Shown piece after piece: positions 8,388 through 16,015 of a stretch of DNA of 64,000 nt. Below the pieces are notes generated by a model, which ran no database searches, was not told the DNA's origin, and worked only from the letters and a program-made list of their open reading frames with translations. The stretch spans positions 54,480 through 118,479 of the forward strand of contig VMEW01000009.1 in assembly GCA_007375735.1 (NCBI GenBank), given 5' to 3'. The position numbers were made by a program, and so were the translations under genes. The stretch is from Candidatus Peregrinibacteria bacterium Greene0416_19 (GTDB lineage Bacteria; Patescibacteriota; Gracilibacteria; Peribacterales; Peribacteraceae). Positions within the stretch are counted from its first letter, which is position 1. The number at the start of each line of letters is the position of its first letter.

Positions 8388-8689
8388 TTTTCTCGGAAAA
8401 GCTCCGAGATCGCGTGATGACGCACAATGCCGGGAAAGTCACATCCACCAAAAGCAGGGTGCCTTGGAAACTCATCTTTTTTGAATGTTACGCGGAGAAA
8501 GGCGATGCTTTGCGTCGTGAACAGTATTTGAAAACAACCTCAGGAAAGAGAGCTTTGAAGTTGATGCTGAGAAATACGTTGCAGATTGAAAGCGAATCCT
8601 TCACTCATCCACCGCCAATCACGTCGAAAAAGATCTCAGGAAACTTACCGGCCCAGCGATGGCGGTTTGTTCAGGGGTTCCTAAGGTGA
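8348..8689 (+). pseudogene. GIY-YIG nuclease remnant (UPF0213/YhbQ-like)
   Basis: From the GTG at 8414 the translation reads THNAGKVTSTKSRVPWKLIFFE, then DALRREQYLKTTSGKRALK, which is the C-terminal half of small stand-alone GIY-YIG nucleases. Upstream in frame only CFVVL, a TAG stop and a partial CVFSEKLRDRV remain; the GIY and YIG catalytic strands are gone. The end of this gene is also part of the duplicated segment at 11562-11622, so it existed before the duplication. It is interpreted as a decayed gene. Confidence 0.7.
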
Positions 8690-8715
8690 TTCGCGGTCTC
8701 GGTTTGCTAATTCAG

Positions 8716-8742
8716 AAAAAGCCGCCACCCGAAGGTGACGGC
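8716..8742 (-). terminator. Rho-independent terminator of the TIGR02996 gene
   Basis: Minus-strand reading: GCCGTCACC-ttc-GGGTGGCGGC followed by TTTTT. It lies 48 bp after the stop of the 8790-10010 gene. A related hairpin exists at 11647-11668. Confidence 0.8.
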
Positions 8743-8789
8743 CCGTGGTCAGATGAAGACTGACCGTCTGTTTCTATCGCTCCTTTCCG

Positions 8790-10010
8790 TCAGTACGTCG
8801 GCAGCGGAGGAGTGCGCCCCAGGACGACGCGTTGTGATTTGGCGAGCGCCGCAGACGTGATCTCCTCATCGCAGGAGAAGTTGTAGAGCTGCTGATGGGA
8901 TTCCAATCCATCGCAGAAGCTGTTTTCCGCCACGCCTCCCATGGTGCCGAGTTGCTTCAGAGCCAGCTTGCGCAGCATCCAGCCGATAGGCTCGGTGAGC
9001 AGCTCCTGCAGCGGGAACAGCATGTTGCAGTCGATCGGATCGTCCGCGCTCCACCGGTCCTTGAGCTCCAGGCTGTGGAGCGTGATGCCGCGCAGAGTCG
9101 CGAGGTGCAGCAGTCCGCCTGAATTGATGATCCCGCAGCGATGGAAGGACAACCGTTTGAGCTGTTTCCACTGCCGGGAAGACAGGCAGTCCAGCAGGAC
9201 GCCGGGCGAGTCCAGGTGTGCCACGCTCCATTCTTCCAGCTGCTCCGCCAGCACGGTTTCGCTGCACTCCAGGAGTTCCCGTCGCAGAGCAGCGGTGCTC
9301 CCGTCGACTGGCCATGCATGTCTGATCTGCAGAGCCTTCAGTGCGGGGAGCTGAGCAGCTGCTTTCGCGATCTCGCGCAGCGCACCGGGAAAGGGACTGT
9401 AGAGGATCAGCGTCTCCAGATTCCCGCTTTTCGGCAGCATGCGCTCGATCGTGGCCGGTTCCGCGAACCAGAGCCCGAGTTCCCTGAAGCGGTTCTCGGG
9501 GAGGGCGTCGAGCGCGGCGATCATCTGCTTGTGGAAATCGCCTTTGCGTTGCAGTACGTCTCGCGCCTCCTGCTTGTTCCACACGCTGCAGGTGAGCGAG
9601 AGGATCGGCCACTGTTCCAGGAGCGCGGGGAGCAGCCGAGGCAGTGCCCTCAGATCACGCGGAGCGATATGCTCGACGAATCCCCGGCGGAATTGGGCAT
9701 AGTCCTTTTCGCCGCCCCAGCTGTAGCTGCAGTTCGACCTCGCGAGATCCCTGGTTTCCGGTGTGAGCCACTGCTTGGCATGCACCAGGAGTTCGGTTTC
9801 GCGCAGCAGAAGCTCCTGGAAGCCGGGATGCGATTCGCTGATGTAGAGATCGCGGCACGCTTGGACGGCATACTGCACGCGGATGCATTCCGCCCGACGG
9901 CGAGCATGCGGGCCTCCGGTGTCTTCGAGCGTCGCTGCGTAGCTGAGCCGCAGATCCTTGTTCGTCGGATCGTTGGCGATCGCACGAAGCAGGTCATCTG
10001 TCTCGTTCAT
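8790..10010 (-). CDS. TIGR02996-domain protein with LRR-like repeats
   Basis: 406 residues from the ATG at 10010, chosen because GGAGAG lies 9 nt upstream; the frame stays open to 10052. The first 50 residues (LLRAIANDPTNKDLRLSYA, LEDTGG, RAECIRVQYA) match the TIGR02996 repeat-companion domain known mainly from Planctomycetes and Myxobacteria. The rest is Leu-rich with irregular LRR-like segments (NLETLILYSPFPGALREI, LKRLSFHRCGI, LHSLELKDRW), suggesting a protein-binding solenoid. No signal peptide. It shares a near-identical upstream motif (catcatcggag) with the next gene. Transfer from another phylum is likely. Confidence 0.75.
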   Translation of the reverse strand: MNETDDLLRAIANDPTNKDLRLSYAATLEDTGGPHARRRAECIRVQYAVQACRDLYISESHPGFQELLLRETELLVHAKQWLTPETRDLARSNCSYSWGGEKDYAQFRRGFVEHIAPRDLRALPRLLPALLEQWPILSLTCSVWNKQEARDVLQRKGDFHKQMIAALDALPENRFRELGLWFAEPATIERMLPKSGNLETLILYSPFPGALREIAKAAAQLPALKALQIRHAWPVDGSTAALRRELLECSETVLAEQLEEWSVAHLDSPGVLLDCLSSRQWKQLKRLSFHRCGIINSGGLLHLATLRGITLHSLELKDRWSADDPIDCNMLFPLQELLTEPIGWMLRKLALKQLGTMGGVAENSFCDGLESHQQLYNFSCDEEITSAALAKSQRVVLGRTPPLPTY

Positions 10011-10048
10011 GGTTTGCTCTCCGATGATGAGATGTTTGGAAACTCCCT

Positions 10049-10522
10049 TCACGACGTCTTTTCTTCCGAGGTCAGGATATTCTCGGCCTTCAGTTTCTCT
10101 TTCAGAAGCTCGAGCAATCGGGTGGCCTCAGCTGTCTCCGAGGGGCGGTCCCAGCCGAAGCGACGGAGGCAGGTGGACGAATCGAAGTACCCGCTTGCCC
10201 CCTTGCTGCGCCTGGAGTACGTCCCCGCTCCTACGAAGGAGTCAGAAGCGAGCTCGCGGTACGGCGACTTGGCTTCACGGGAGACGAAGTCCGGCCTTCC
10301 TTCTGCCGGGAAGCAGTAGTGAAGGGAGACCAAGACCGACAGGTCGTGGTCAAACGCCTCCGGAAACACGAAGACCAGAAGCTCTTCCTCGCGACGGATG
10401 AAGCAGAACTTCAGCTCCCGTCTCTTCTCGAAATTTTGACGCAGGTAGGCGATTTCCTCCGGGTCTTGAGTCACACTTCCTGGCCACGGGTTCTGGCAAA
10501 TGAACAGCAGCTGTGCAATCAC
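10049..10522 (-). CDS. Hypothetical protein upstream of the TIGR02996 gene
   Basis: 157 residues from a GTG at 10522, chosen over the ORF maximum (10591) because ggaggaaaca directly precedes it, giving a good ribosome-binding site. No family is recognised. It is mixed alpha/beta and basic, with an aromatic-rich core (LVSLHYCFPAEGRPDF) and a charged C-terminal helix (LLELLKEKLKAE). It is cotranscribed with the TIGR02996 gene (gap 38 bp). A companion function is possible, but nothing in the sequence names it. Confidence 0.6.
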   Translation of the reverse strand: MIAQLLFICQNPWPGSVTQDPEEIAYLRQNFEKRRELKFCFIRREEELLVFVFPEAFDHDLSVLVSLHYCFPAEGRPDFVSREAKSPYRELASDSFVGAGTYSRRSKGASGYFDSSTCLRRFGWDRPSETAEATRLLELLKEKLKAENILTSEEKTS

Positions 10523-10628
10523 TGTTTCCTCCGATGATGAAAAGAAGCGATTCACCAACGCCCAGTGCGCTGGTGGACGGCTACTAAACAATAATCCATA
10601 TGGGTGGTAAATAACACCACAGGTATGT

Positions 10629-10634
10629 TATAAT
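10629..10634 (+). promoter_or_regulatory. TATAAT -10 box, leaderless TrmB-like gene
   Basis: A consensus TATAAT ends 6 nt before the ATG at 10641, so transcription should start at the initiation codon. Upstream, ggtggtaaataacaccac (10603-10620) is an imperfect inverted repeat where an autoregulatory operator could lie. Confidence 0.65.
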
Positions 10635-10640
10635 CACCAC

Positions 10641-11399
10641 ATGAATACGGACCTCCTTCTGGAACTGGGTTTAAAGCGTAACGAAGCCAAGATTTATGAG
10701 GCGTTGCTGAAGTACGGCGGTTCCGGTGTCAGCACTATCGCGCTCCGTTCCAAGATTGACCGTCGCACTGTCTATGACACGCTTAGGAAGCTCGTTGATA
10801 AAGGATTGGTGTATGAGATCTTCGGACAGAAGGAAACGACCTATGAAGCCGTGGATCCGACAAAGCTCTTGGAACTCGCTCAAGAGAAGGTCCATAAGCT
10901 GGAAACGGCTATGCCGGGCTTCCTCTCTGCCTATCAGAAGCATCTCACTCCTGAACGTGCATATCTCTACAAGGGCATTGAGGGCGTGAAGAATTACATT
11001 CGCCTCATGCTCCAGACCGGAGAGGATATTTACACGCTAGGGGGCAAGGGCGCATGGCTAGATCCGCGCTTACAGATGTTTGTGGAGTGGTTTTTGAAGG
11101 AAGCTAAGAAGAAAGGAATCAAGCTGCATAACATCTATGACTATGAGGTGCAGAAATCCATGCCGCACGGGCCTCCCACCTTGAGCGCCAAATACAAGTT
11201 TTTGCCAAAAGAAGCATCGAGCAGCGGCGCAATGGATGTCTTCGGTGAGTACGTCGTGACTTTTTCAGGGATGGAAGTCGGCACGATGTCCGATGACCTC
11301 ACGATTTTCGTCATCGCCAGTCCGAATCTGGCAGAGAGTTACCGCAAATGGTGGAAGGTTCTGTGGGACTCGTTACCGGATGTTCAGCGTCGGAACTAG
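10641..11399 (+). CDS. TrmB-type transcriptional regulator
   Basis: 252 residues. The N-terminal winged HTH (LGLKRNEAKIYEALLKYG, STIALRSKIDRRTVYDTLRKL, KGLVYEI) is typical of the TrmB family. The C-terminal domain (YKGIEGVKNYIRLML..) resembles the TrmB effector/phospholipase-D-like region common in CPR genomes. There it often controls small regulons. The ligand is unknown. The leaderless promoter and the inverted repeat upstream suggest autoregulation. It is the last gene before the right-hand attachment-like repeat at 11460. Confidence 0.88.
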   Translation: MNTDLLLELGLKRNEAKIYEALLKYGGSGVSTIALRSKIDRRTVYDTLRKLVDKGLVYEIFGQKETTYEAVDPTKLLELAQEKVHKLETAMPGFLSAYQKHLTPERAYLYKGIEGVKNYIRLMLQTGEDIYTLGGKGAWLDPRLQMFVEWFLKEAKKKGIKLHNIYDYEVQKSMPHGPPTLSAKYKFLPKEASSSGAMDVFGEYVVTFSGMEVGTMSDDLTIFVIASPNLAESYRKWWKVLWDSLPDVQRRN

Positions 11400-11459
11400 C
11401 GATTGAAGTACGTTAAACCATCCCACCATTCCCTCAATTACAGAGTTTGTGATACGACT

Positions 11460-11473
11460 CCGTGGGGCTGCCA
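11460..11473 (+). repeat. attR-like copy of the tRNA-Glu 3' end
   Basis: An exact 14-bp copy of 609-622 (ccgtggggctgcca). No tRNA body precedes it. It marks the probable right boundary of the island and directly abuts duplicated segment copy 2. Confidence 0.5.
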
Positions 11474-11622
11474 CGAAGCAGAGTTCGCTGCGGCGAACAC
11501 GCTTCATGGCACAGCCACGTCATAATGACAGAGACTGCTTCGTGGTCCTGTAGCGATGCGTAACAACCTCAGGAAAGAGAGCTTTGAAGTTGATGCTGAG
11601 AAATACGTTGCAGATTGAAAGC
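11463..11622. repeat. Structured duplicated segment, copy 2
   Basis: 11463-11560 equals 8290-8387 and 11562-11622 equals 8533-8593, joined with loss of the intervening 145 bp. It keeps the same long hairpin. The 11400-11707 gap contains this repeat and the two hairpins after it, and no gene. Confidence 0.85.
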
Positions 11623-11646
11623 AGAGATACGTTTCACGAATACAAA

Positions 11647-11690
11647 GCCGCCACCCAAAGGTAGCGGCCCTGGTCAGACTGAATCTGACC
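11647..11690. terminator. Paired terminator-like hairpins
   Basis: GCCGCcaccCAAAGGTAGCGGC (11647-11668) reads on the minus strand as a hairpin followed by TTTGTATT, suiting the small gene at 11708. On the plus strand ggtcag-actgaat-ctgacc (11672-11690) is followed by TTTTCCTT. Both resemble the pair after 8716. Confidence 0.6.
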
Positions 11691-11707
11691 TTTTCCTTCT
11701 CAATGCA

Positions 11708-11842
11708 TCAGGCCGTCAGGTCCTGGAGAATTTTGGCCCAGTTTTTCTTCTCCCCAGGCCGCAGGCCGTTGCGGCAACTCCCGCAACCCTTTCCGCCGCA
11801 GGAGGTGCATGCCACCTCCACGAACGGTGCATGGACGAACAT
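11708..11842 (-). CDS. 44-residue Cys-rich miniprotein
   Basis: A small ORF too short for automatic calling. Its core is CTSCGGKGCGSC, four cysteines in a CxxC(x4)CxxC pattern like one zinc knuckle of DnaJ-type or rubredoxin-like ribbons. A basic Trp-containing tail follows (RPGEKKNWAKIL). The ATG at 11842 follows an in-frame stop by six codons. A terminator-like hairpin lies just after its stop. Metal binding is inferred from the cysteines only. Confidence 0.45.
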   Translation of the reverse strand: MFVHAPFVEVACTSCGGKGCGSCRNGLRPGEKKNWAKILQDLTA

Positions 11843-11907
11843 CGCCAGGGGCAACGAGCATCACGCTGGCGCTGGAAGAGCAGGAATGAGCGCCCAGCAG
11901 CCATGCG

Positions 11908-12399
11908 TCAATCCGCCAGGATCTCCATCCACGCATGCACCCGCAGCGCCCTCCTGCCCAGATCCTGTTCGCGTGGAGCAATGTTGAGCAGCATTTCCCA
12001 TTGGATGAGGGCATTTACAAAGGCGCGGATGCGCTCGTCGGCGTACAGGGCTTCTTGCATCTGCTTCGCCTCCGGCACCACCGCCACGCCCTTTTCCGCC
12101 TGCACACGGGCTTCCAGAATCTGTTCGATGCCCACCAAGCGTCCGAACAGGTTGCTCACCTGTGAGCGTCTGCCGGTGTAGTCCCGCTCCACCTCTTCCA
12201 CTGCGGCGCGCAGGCCGGGGAGAGATCGTGACATCTTCTCGAGCGCCAGATGGATGACTTCCGACTTACTGCTCACCAGTCGCGGCATGGGGAGGGACTC
12301 TGGTCTTCGGGATTGTTGCGTCTGTTGCGCCGCCGCCTGCCCAAGCGCGCCCGCGATCATGAGGAAAACGGCACCCGCGCGGCCGAGGATCTGCATCCT
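11908..12399 (-). CDS. Secreted helical protein
   Basis: 163 residues from an ATG at 12399. This start gives a clean signal peptide (MQILGRAGAVFLMIAGALGQ, cleavage near AAA-QQ), whereas the open frame to 12702 adds low-complexity sequence and runs through a terminator. The mature part is alpha-helical and charged (LPGLRAAVEEVERDY, LVGIEQILEARVQAEKG). No family is recognised. It is similar in style to the secreted protein at 51488-52516, but no direct homology is claimed. Confidence 0.6.
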   Translation of the reverse strand, partial: RMQILGRAGAVFLMIAGALGQAAAQQTQQSRRPESLPMPRLVSSKSEVIHLALEKMSRSLPGLRAAVEEVERDYTGRRSQVSNLFGRLVGIEQILEARVQAEKGVAVVPEAKQMQEALYADERIRAFVNALIQWEMLLNIAPREQDLGRRALRVHAWMEILAD

Positions 12400-12520
12400 G
12401 ACTGCACCCGATTCCGGCCGCAGTGCGGGTGCGCAGCCCGCGGTTTCCGCTTCCGGGCATTCGATATCCTCCATATGCACGATTCTTTTCCGCGCGATGG
12501 GGGGTGTCAACGGCAACTGA

Positions 12521-12551
12521 AGAAGCCCCGGTCGCGGGGACCGGGGCTTCT
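12521..12551 (-). terminator. Rho-independent terminator-like hairpin
   Basis: AGAAGCCCCGGTC-gcgg-GACCGGGGCTTCT is a 13-bp near-perfect stem just beyond the stop of the beta-propeller gene. The T-run is weak, so it may act in both directions or as an mRNA-stabilising hairpin. Confidence 0.7.
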
Positions 12552-12572
12552 CTGTGAACCTCCTTTCGGTGG

Positions 12573-13568
12573 TTAGCTCTTGGGAACGGTGTAGGCCACC
12601 TTCAGAAGGTGAAGGGTGTGCCCGTTCCCCTCCGAGTACCTGTACACCGTTGTATAACCCGCTTTGGGAGACAGTCTGCTGTAGAACTGATGCTTGCTCC
12701 ACAGCTTGTCGACGACGACAGGCAGCTCCTGAAGCTCCCCACCGTAGAACCGCCAGATTTTGACGGCATCATTGGTCGCGGCAGCCAGGTACTGGGGAGT
12801 GTCGCCCCACGTCCGCAGGGTGCCGTACGCGATCGAGCCGATGTTCGCGTGGGGCAGACCCTTGCGCTCTCGGCGGCGATCGTCCGGACTGGTGCCCCAC
12901 AGGTAGATGTCCCCTGTGTCGCTGTAGGACACGACTTCCTGGCGGAAGCCATCGAAGAAGCAGAGTCCGGCGATCTTGCCGGACTGCCGGGGGTAGTCCT
13001 TGATCTTGACCCCTGCGTTCGCATCCCACAGCTGGACGGAGTCGCCGACGGCGACTGCGATCAGATCCTGCTGGCACCATGTGTAGTGCGTGACACCGTG
13101 GATGGTGAGCAGAATCTCGCTGTCGTACTGGGAGACCACCTCCAAGGTGTTCTCGCGGGCGCTGCCGTTGAGGATGGCAAGGAGCGAGCCATCCTGGCAG
13201 TACGCAGCCGAGATCATGGAGCTGCGCTTCCGCGCGTTGTGCCACATTTGAGCCTTGCGGCCATCGGCGTACCACCGGGCGAACATGTCCTGCTGGACCG
13301 CAAGCAGCGATCCGTTCGGATGGAACGCGAGGGGGCGTGCCATGTCCGAGCCCTGGAGACGCTTCAGGAGAGTGTTCTCCTTGGCATCCCAGAGGTAGAT
13401 GCCGTCATTTCGCACGGCCGTGGCGATGACGGCCTCATCGGAGCTGAAGATCAGCGTCTCGTTGTTCCTGGTGTGGAACGGGGTCGTGCTTTTGAAAAGC
13501 CCCCGACCGAACACCAGACCAACCGAGACGAGGCCGACAACCAACACGATCACAATCACCTTCTTCAT
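12573..13568 (-). CDS. Membrane-anchored WD40-like beta-propeller protein
   Basis: 331 residues from the ATG at 13568, preceded by GGAGG at 8-nt spacing. An N-terminal hydrophobic helix (MKKVIVIVLVVGLVSVGLVF) serves as anchor or signal. The body has repeated blade-like strands ending in LWDA, QLWDA and YLWG/KIWRF (IYLWDAKENTLLKRL, VQLWDANAGVKI, DIYLWGTSPDD, AVKIWRF), as in WD40 repeats. Such proteins usually act as extracytoplasmic scaffolds. A strong promoter precedes it and a terminator follows, so it is monocistronic. Confidence 0.8.
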   Translation of the reverse strand: MKKVIVIVLVVGLVSVGLVFGRGLFKSTTPFHTRNNETLIFSSDEAVIATAVRNDGIYLWDAKENTLLKRLQGSDMARPLAFHPNGSLLAVQQDMFARWYADGRKAQMWHNARKRSSMISAAYCQDGSLLAILNGSARENTLEVVSQYDSEILLTIHGVTHYTWCQQDLIAVAVGDSVQLWDANAGVKIKDYPRQSGKIAGLCFFDGFRQEVVSYSDTGDIYLWGTSPDDRRRERKGLPHANIGSIAYGTLRTWGDTPQYLAAATNDAVKIWRFYGGELQELPVVVDKLWSKHQFYSRLSPKAGYTTVYRYSEGNGHTLHLLKVAYTVPKS

Positions 13569-13644
13569 GCGAACGTCCTCCAAAAAGAAGTTGAACCACC
13601 GATACTGTGAAGGAACACAGAGAAACCCGTTGAAGGGTCACTAA

Positions 13645-13673
13645 TTTATAGTACAAATGTGTATTTCTGTCAA
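13645..13673 (-). promoter_or_regulatory. Sigma-70-type promoter of the beta-propeller gene
   Basis: Minus strand: TTGACA, 17-bp spacer, TATAAA. It predicts an untranslated leader of about 70 nt, unlike the leaderless genes elsewhere in the window. Confidence 0.8.
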
Positions 13674-13818
13674 CCACAAGACCGCAAATTCAGCGACAGA
13701 ACCCAAATTCTGGCAATCTACCACTTATCAAGGTGTTCCTGACCGACAGCCAGGACCTTTCCGTGCAGCCACGCGCAATTGATCTTCCGATGACCGCAGG
13801 ATAGCGTCTGCCTTAATT

Positions 13819-13828
13819 CCCCCCCCCC
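13819..13828 (+). repeat. Poly-C tract upstream of the DUF1761 gene
   Basis: Ten consecutive C residues end 4 nt before the ATG at 13833. Such a run can vary in length by slippage and would change promoter or leader spacing. Confidence 0.6.
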
Positions 13829-13832
13829 TTTA

Positions 13833-14255
13833 ATGGTCCTCAGCGTCCATTTCCCCGCCGTGCTGGTCGCCGCCGTGGCCGCCTTCGTGCTCGGCTTCCT
13901 CTGGCACGGGGCACTCTGCGGCAAGCAGTGGATCAAGCTCATGGGCATACCGCAATCCGAGGTCGATGCCATGAAGGCCAAAGGCATGGGAGCGATGGCA
14001 CCGCAGATGGCCGCGGCCTTCGTCGCGCAGCTCGTCATGGCCTACGTGTTGGCGCGCTTCGCGACGGCATGGAGCGTGTCCGACGTGATGGGCGCGCTCA
14101 CACTCGCTTTCTGGATCTGGATCGGCTTCATCGTCACGGTACTCCTCAACGGCGTCCTGTGGGAGAAGAGGACGGTGCCGCTCTACCTCTTCAACATCAC
14201 GTACCACCTGGTGTCCCTCTGCGTCATGACGACGATTGTGGTTCTGTGGAAATAG
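13833..14255 (+). CDS. DUF1761 family membrane protein
   Basis: 140 residues, four hydrophobic segments. The opening VLVAAVAAFVLGFLWHG, then KQWIKLMGI and the central FVAQLVMAYVLARF match DUF1761, a small integral membrane family of unknown function. The next transmembrane helices are ALTLAFWIWIGFIVTVLL and LVSLCVMTTIVVLW. There is no ribosome-binding site; the ATG follows a poly-C tract. Confidence 0.8.
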   Translation: MVLSVHFPAVLVAAVAAFVLGFLWHGALCGKQWIKLMGIPQSEVDAMKAKGMGAMAPQMAAAFVAQLVMAYVLARFATAWSVSDVMGALTLAFWIWIGFIVTVLLNGVLWEKRTVPLYLFNITYHLVSLCVMTTIVVLWK

Positions 14256-14326
14256 ACGCGCGAGAGGTCGAGCAAGAGAGGCCGAATGAAAAGAATGATT
14301 GTCACCATCAGGGGAACGGGCGTACG

Positions 14327-14656
14327 ATGACCTCGATGGTGGAAACCCCCTCTGCGCCCGAGCAATCTGAGACAGGACCGGCGACTGTGCCGGCACTCCC
14401 GCAAACCCCACACGTGCTCTCGGAGGCACAGATGCTCAAAGCCCGCATCGAGGAGATTCTGGTCGGCCTCGATGCAACCGGCCAAACCATCATCCGGTGC
14501 AGGCTGGGAATGGACGGGCCGGTGGAGAGCGACTCCACCCTGAAGCAACGCCTGGGAGTGTCCTCGGACACCATCGTGATGGCACTCTCCGCGGTGGTGC
14601 GGACGCTGCACATGGGACCGGCTACGATCGTGGAGAAACTCAAGGAAAAGCCATAA
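14327..14656 (+). CDS. Sigma-region-4-like HTH protein
   Basis: 109 residues from the ATG at 14327 in a frame left open from upstream by an antisense ORF. The N-terminal 35 residues are Pro/Thr-rich and disordered. From about 45 the pattern IIRCRLGMDGPV..STLKQRLGVSSDTIVMALSAV resembles the helix-turn-helix of sigma-70 region 4 as used in short regulators. It probably binds DNA or RNA polymerase. The exact family is not certain. Confidence 0.55.
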   Translation: MTSMVETPSAPEQSETGPATVPALPQTPHVLSEAQMLKARIEEILVGLDATGQTIIRCRLGMDGPVESDSTLKQRLGVSSDTIVMALSAVVRTLHMGPATIVEKLKEKP

Positions 14657-14674
14657 ACATACTGCCCGGAGCAA

Positions 14675-15328
14675 TCATTGTGAATGGGTGGGCGTCTGTG
14701 CCACATTGATCAGACAGCGAACCCGCTCTTCCTCTGAGTATTGGTACCTCCGTATGCGGGCATCGGCCGCCCATTCATCCTGTTGTTTCAGCGCCTCGAG
14801 CACCTGGCGGAAGCGCAGCCAGTAGACATTCGTGAAATCTGTATAGAGTGCACCGGCATCTTCTGCAGAAGCGTACTGCCTCAGTCGCAGAGCTGGCTGG
14901 GAGAACCGCTCCCGGAGAATCGGCAGAAGCATCGCCATCAGACGCTGACGTATCATCGGCGGCTCCTGCATATAGTCGCCGGAGTAATCATCCAGAGCCA
15001 TGCTGTTGTTGTTTCCAACATCCAGTACACCACCGCCGACGATGTGCCCCGTGCGCCCGGTGATGCGTATCCGGTTGTGCGGAATGACCTGAGAGTGGCG
15101 ACCGGTGATGGGAATCGGTGCGACGAACAACGAATAACACATTCGCTGCGCGTCGAACTGGAGGTCATCGAGTGGGTTCCCCGCTTGATCCACGAAGTGC
15201 TCCGCGACTACAAACTTGTTACCCTTGCTGATCAACTCAGCAAGCGGGTGCGTATCGACCACTCCAATACGCAGGCTCACTGTTTCGATGTCGAGGGAGC
15301 CGGGGGTAATGACGGAAGGCTGATTCAT
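14675..15328 (-). CDS. Hypothetical protein
   Basis: 217 residues, unrecognised. The ATG at 15328 is preferred over 15346 because the upstream codons are A/T-rich leader. The N-terminal half is strand-rich (SLRIGVVDTHPLAELISKG, CYSLFVAPIPITG, GGGVLDVGNNNS), and the C-terminal half is helical and basic (QRLMAMLLPILRERF, ARIRRYQYSEEERV). No signal peptide or membrane helix. Divergent from the 123-residue membrane protein gene, with about 110 bp between them. Confidence 0.6.
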   Translation of the reverse strand: MNQPSVITPGSLDIETVSLRIGVVDTHPLAELISKGNKFVVAEHFVDQAGNPLDDLQFDAQRMCYSLFVAPIPITGRHSQVIPHNRIRITGRTGHIVGGGVLDVGNNNSMALDDYSGDYMQEPPMIRQRLMAMLLPILRERFSQPALRLRQYASAEDAGALYTDFTNVYWLRFRQVLEALKQQDEWAADARIRRYQYSEEERVRCLINVAQTPTHSQ

Positions 15329-15401
15329 GGTGAGGTAGATAATCACTCGTCAGTTGGAAAAACAAGCGCATTTGGAATGTTGTTTCCGTGCATCCCGTGC
15401 A

Positions 15402-15430
15402 TTGTCATATGTGAAGAAAATTGGTATAAT
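15402..15430 (+). promoter_or_regulatory. Strong sigma-70-type promoter
   Basis: TTGTCA (15402-15407), 17-bp spacer, TATAAT (15425-15430), directly followed by GGAGGG and the ATG at 15443. Transcription from here would start within or just after the Shine-Dalgarno. Confidence 0.75.
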
Positions 15431-15442
15431 GGAGGGAAACCA

Positions 15443-15814
15443 ATGATACACACTTCTTTCCTCCGTTGCCTGACAGCCAGTTTCCTCATCCTGGGATTCG
15501 CATTGATGGTATCGGTGCGGGCGCCGGAGTATGCCGCAGGACTCACGGGCCAGGGCGTGACGGTGCTCAGCAAGGCGGCACCCGCCGTTACGCTGCAGCC
15601 GGGAGGTGACGTCCATCTGTCCGCTCCGGCGTTGCAGGCAGGCAGAGACCTGGCGACGATGCAGTTGATCATGGGAATGCTCCTCGTCATCGCCGGATGC
15701 TTCGCCCACACGCTCTCCCTGCTCCGTCGCGAGAGACTGACAGAACGGAACCATGATCGGCTGATGATGGTGCGAGTGTGGTTTGAGCGGCACCTGGACC
15801 GGCCGTGGTGGTAA
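15443..15814 (+). CDS. Small two-helix membrane protein
   Basis: 123 residues with ribosome-binding site GGAGGG 6 nt upstream. Two hydrophobic helices (LTASFLILGFALMVSV; LIMGMLLVIAGCFAHTL) enclose a periplasmic or extracellular loop rich in Gly, Val and Ala (TGQGVTVLSKAAPAVTLQPG). A basic cytoplasmic tail ends in HLDRPWW. No family recognised. One of the few genes here with both a consensus promoter and a strong Shine-Dalgarno, suggesting high expression. Confidence 0.65.
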   Translation: MIHTSFLRCLTASFLILGFALMVSVRAPEYAAGLTGQGVTVLSKAAPAVTLQPGGDVHLSAPALQAGRDLATMQLIMGMLLVIAGCFAHTLSLLRRERLTERNHDRLMMVRVWFERHLDRPWW

Positions 15815-15856
15815 TCTCTTGAGGATTAGTCCCGTGGGGACCACGTCCCTTTACGG

Positions 15857-15935
15857 GATACCGAAGAATCCGAAGAGCCCGAGGAGTGATTACTGTTCCT
15901 CGGACTCGTCGGTATCGTCGGACTCATCGGACTCT
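15857..15935. repeat. Nine-base inverted array (GAGTCCGAG type)
   Basis: The left arm (gataccgaagaatccgaag..gag) pairs imperfectly with the right arm (ctcggactcgtcggtatcg..gactc). It is built from 9-base units related to those at 50031-50119. It lies just after the 123-residue protein gene and may terminate transcription. The remaining non-coding DNA up to 16327 holds only the small ORF and terminator listed next. Confidence 0.7.
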
Positions 15936-16015
15936 TGAGGCCGCATTGAAGAAAGGGGCGGACGGAGCCACCCCCTTCCCTATTTCTTGGTGCGGTGCTC
16001 TGACACGACTCACCG

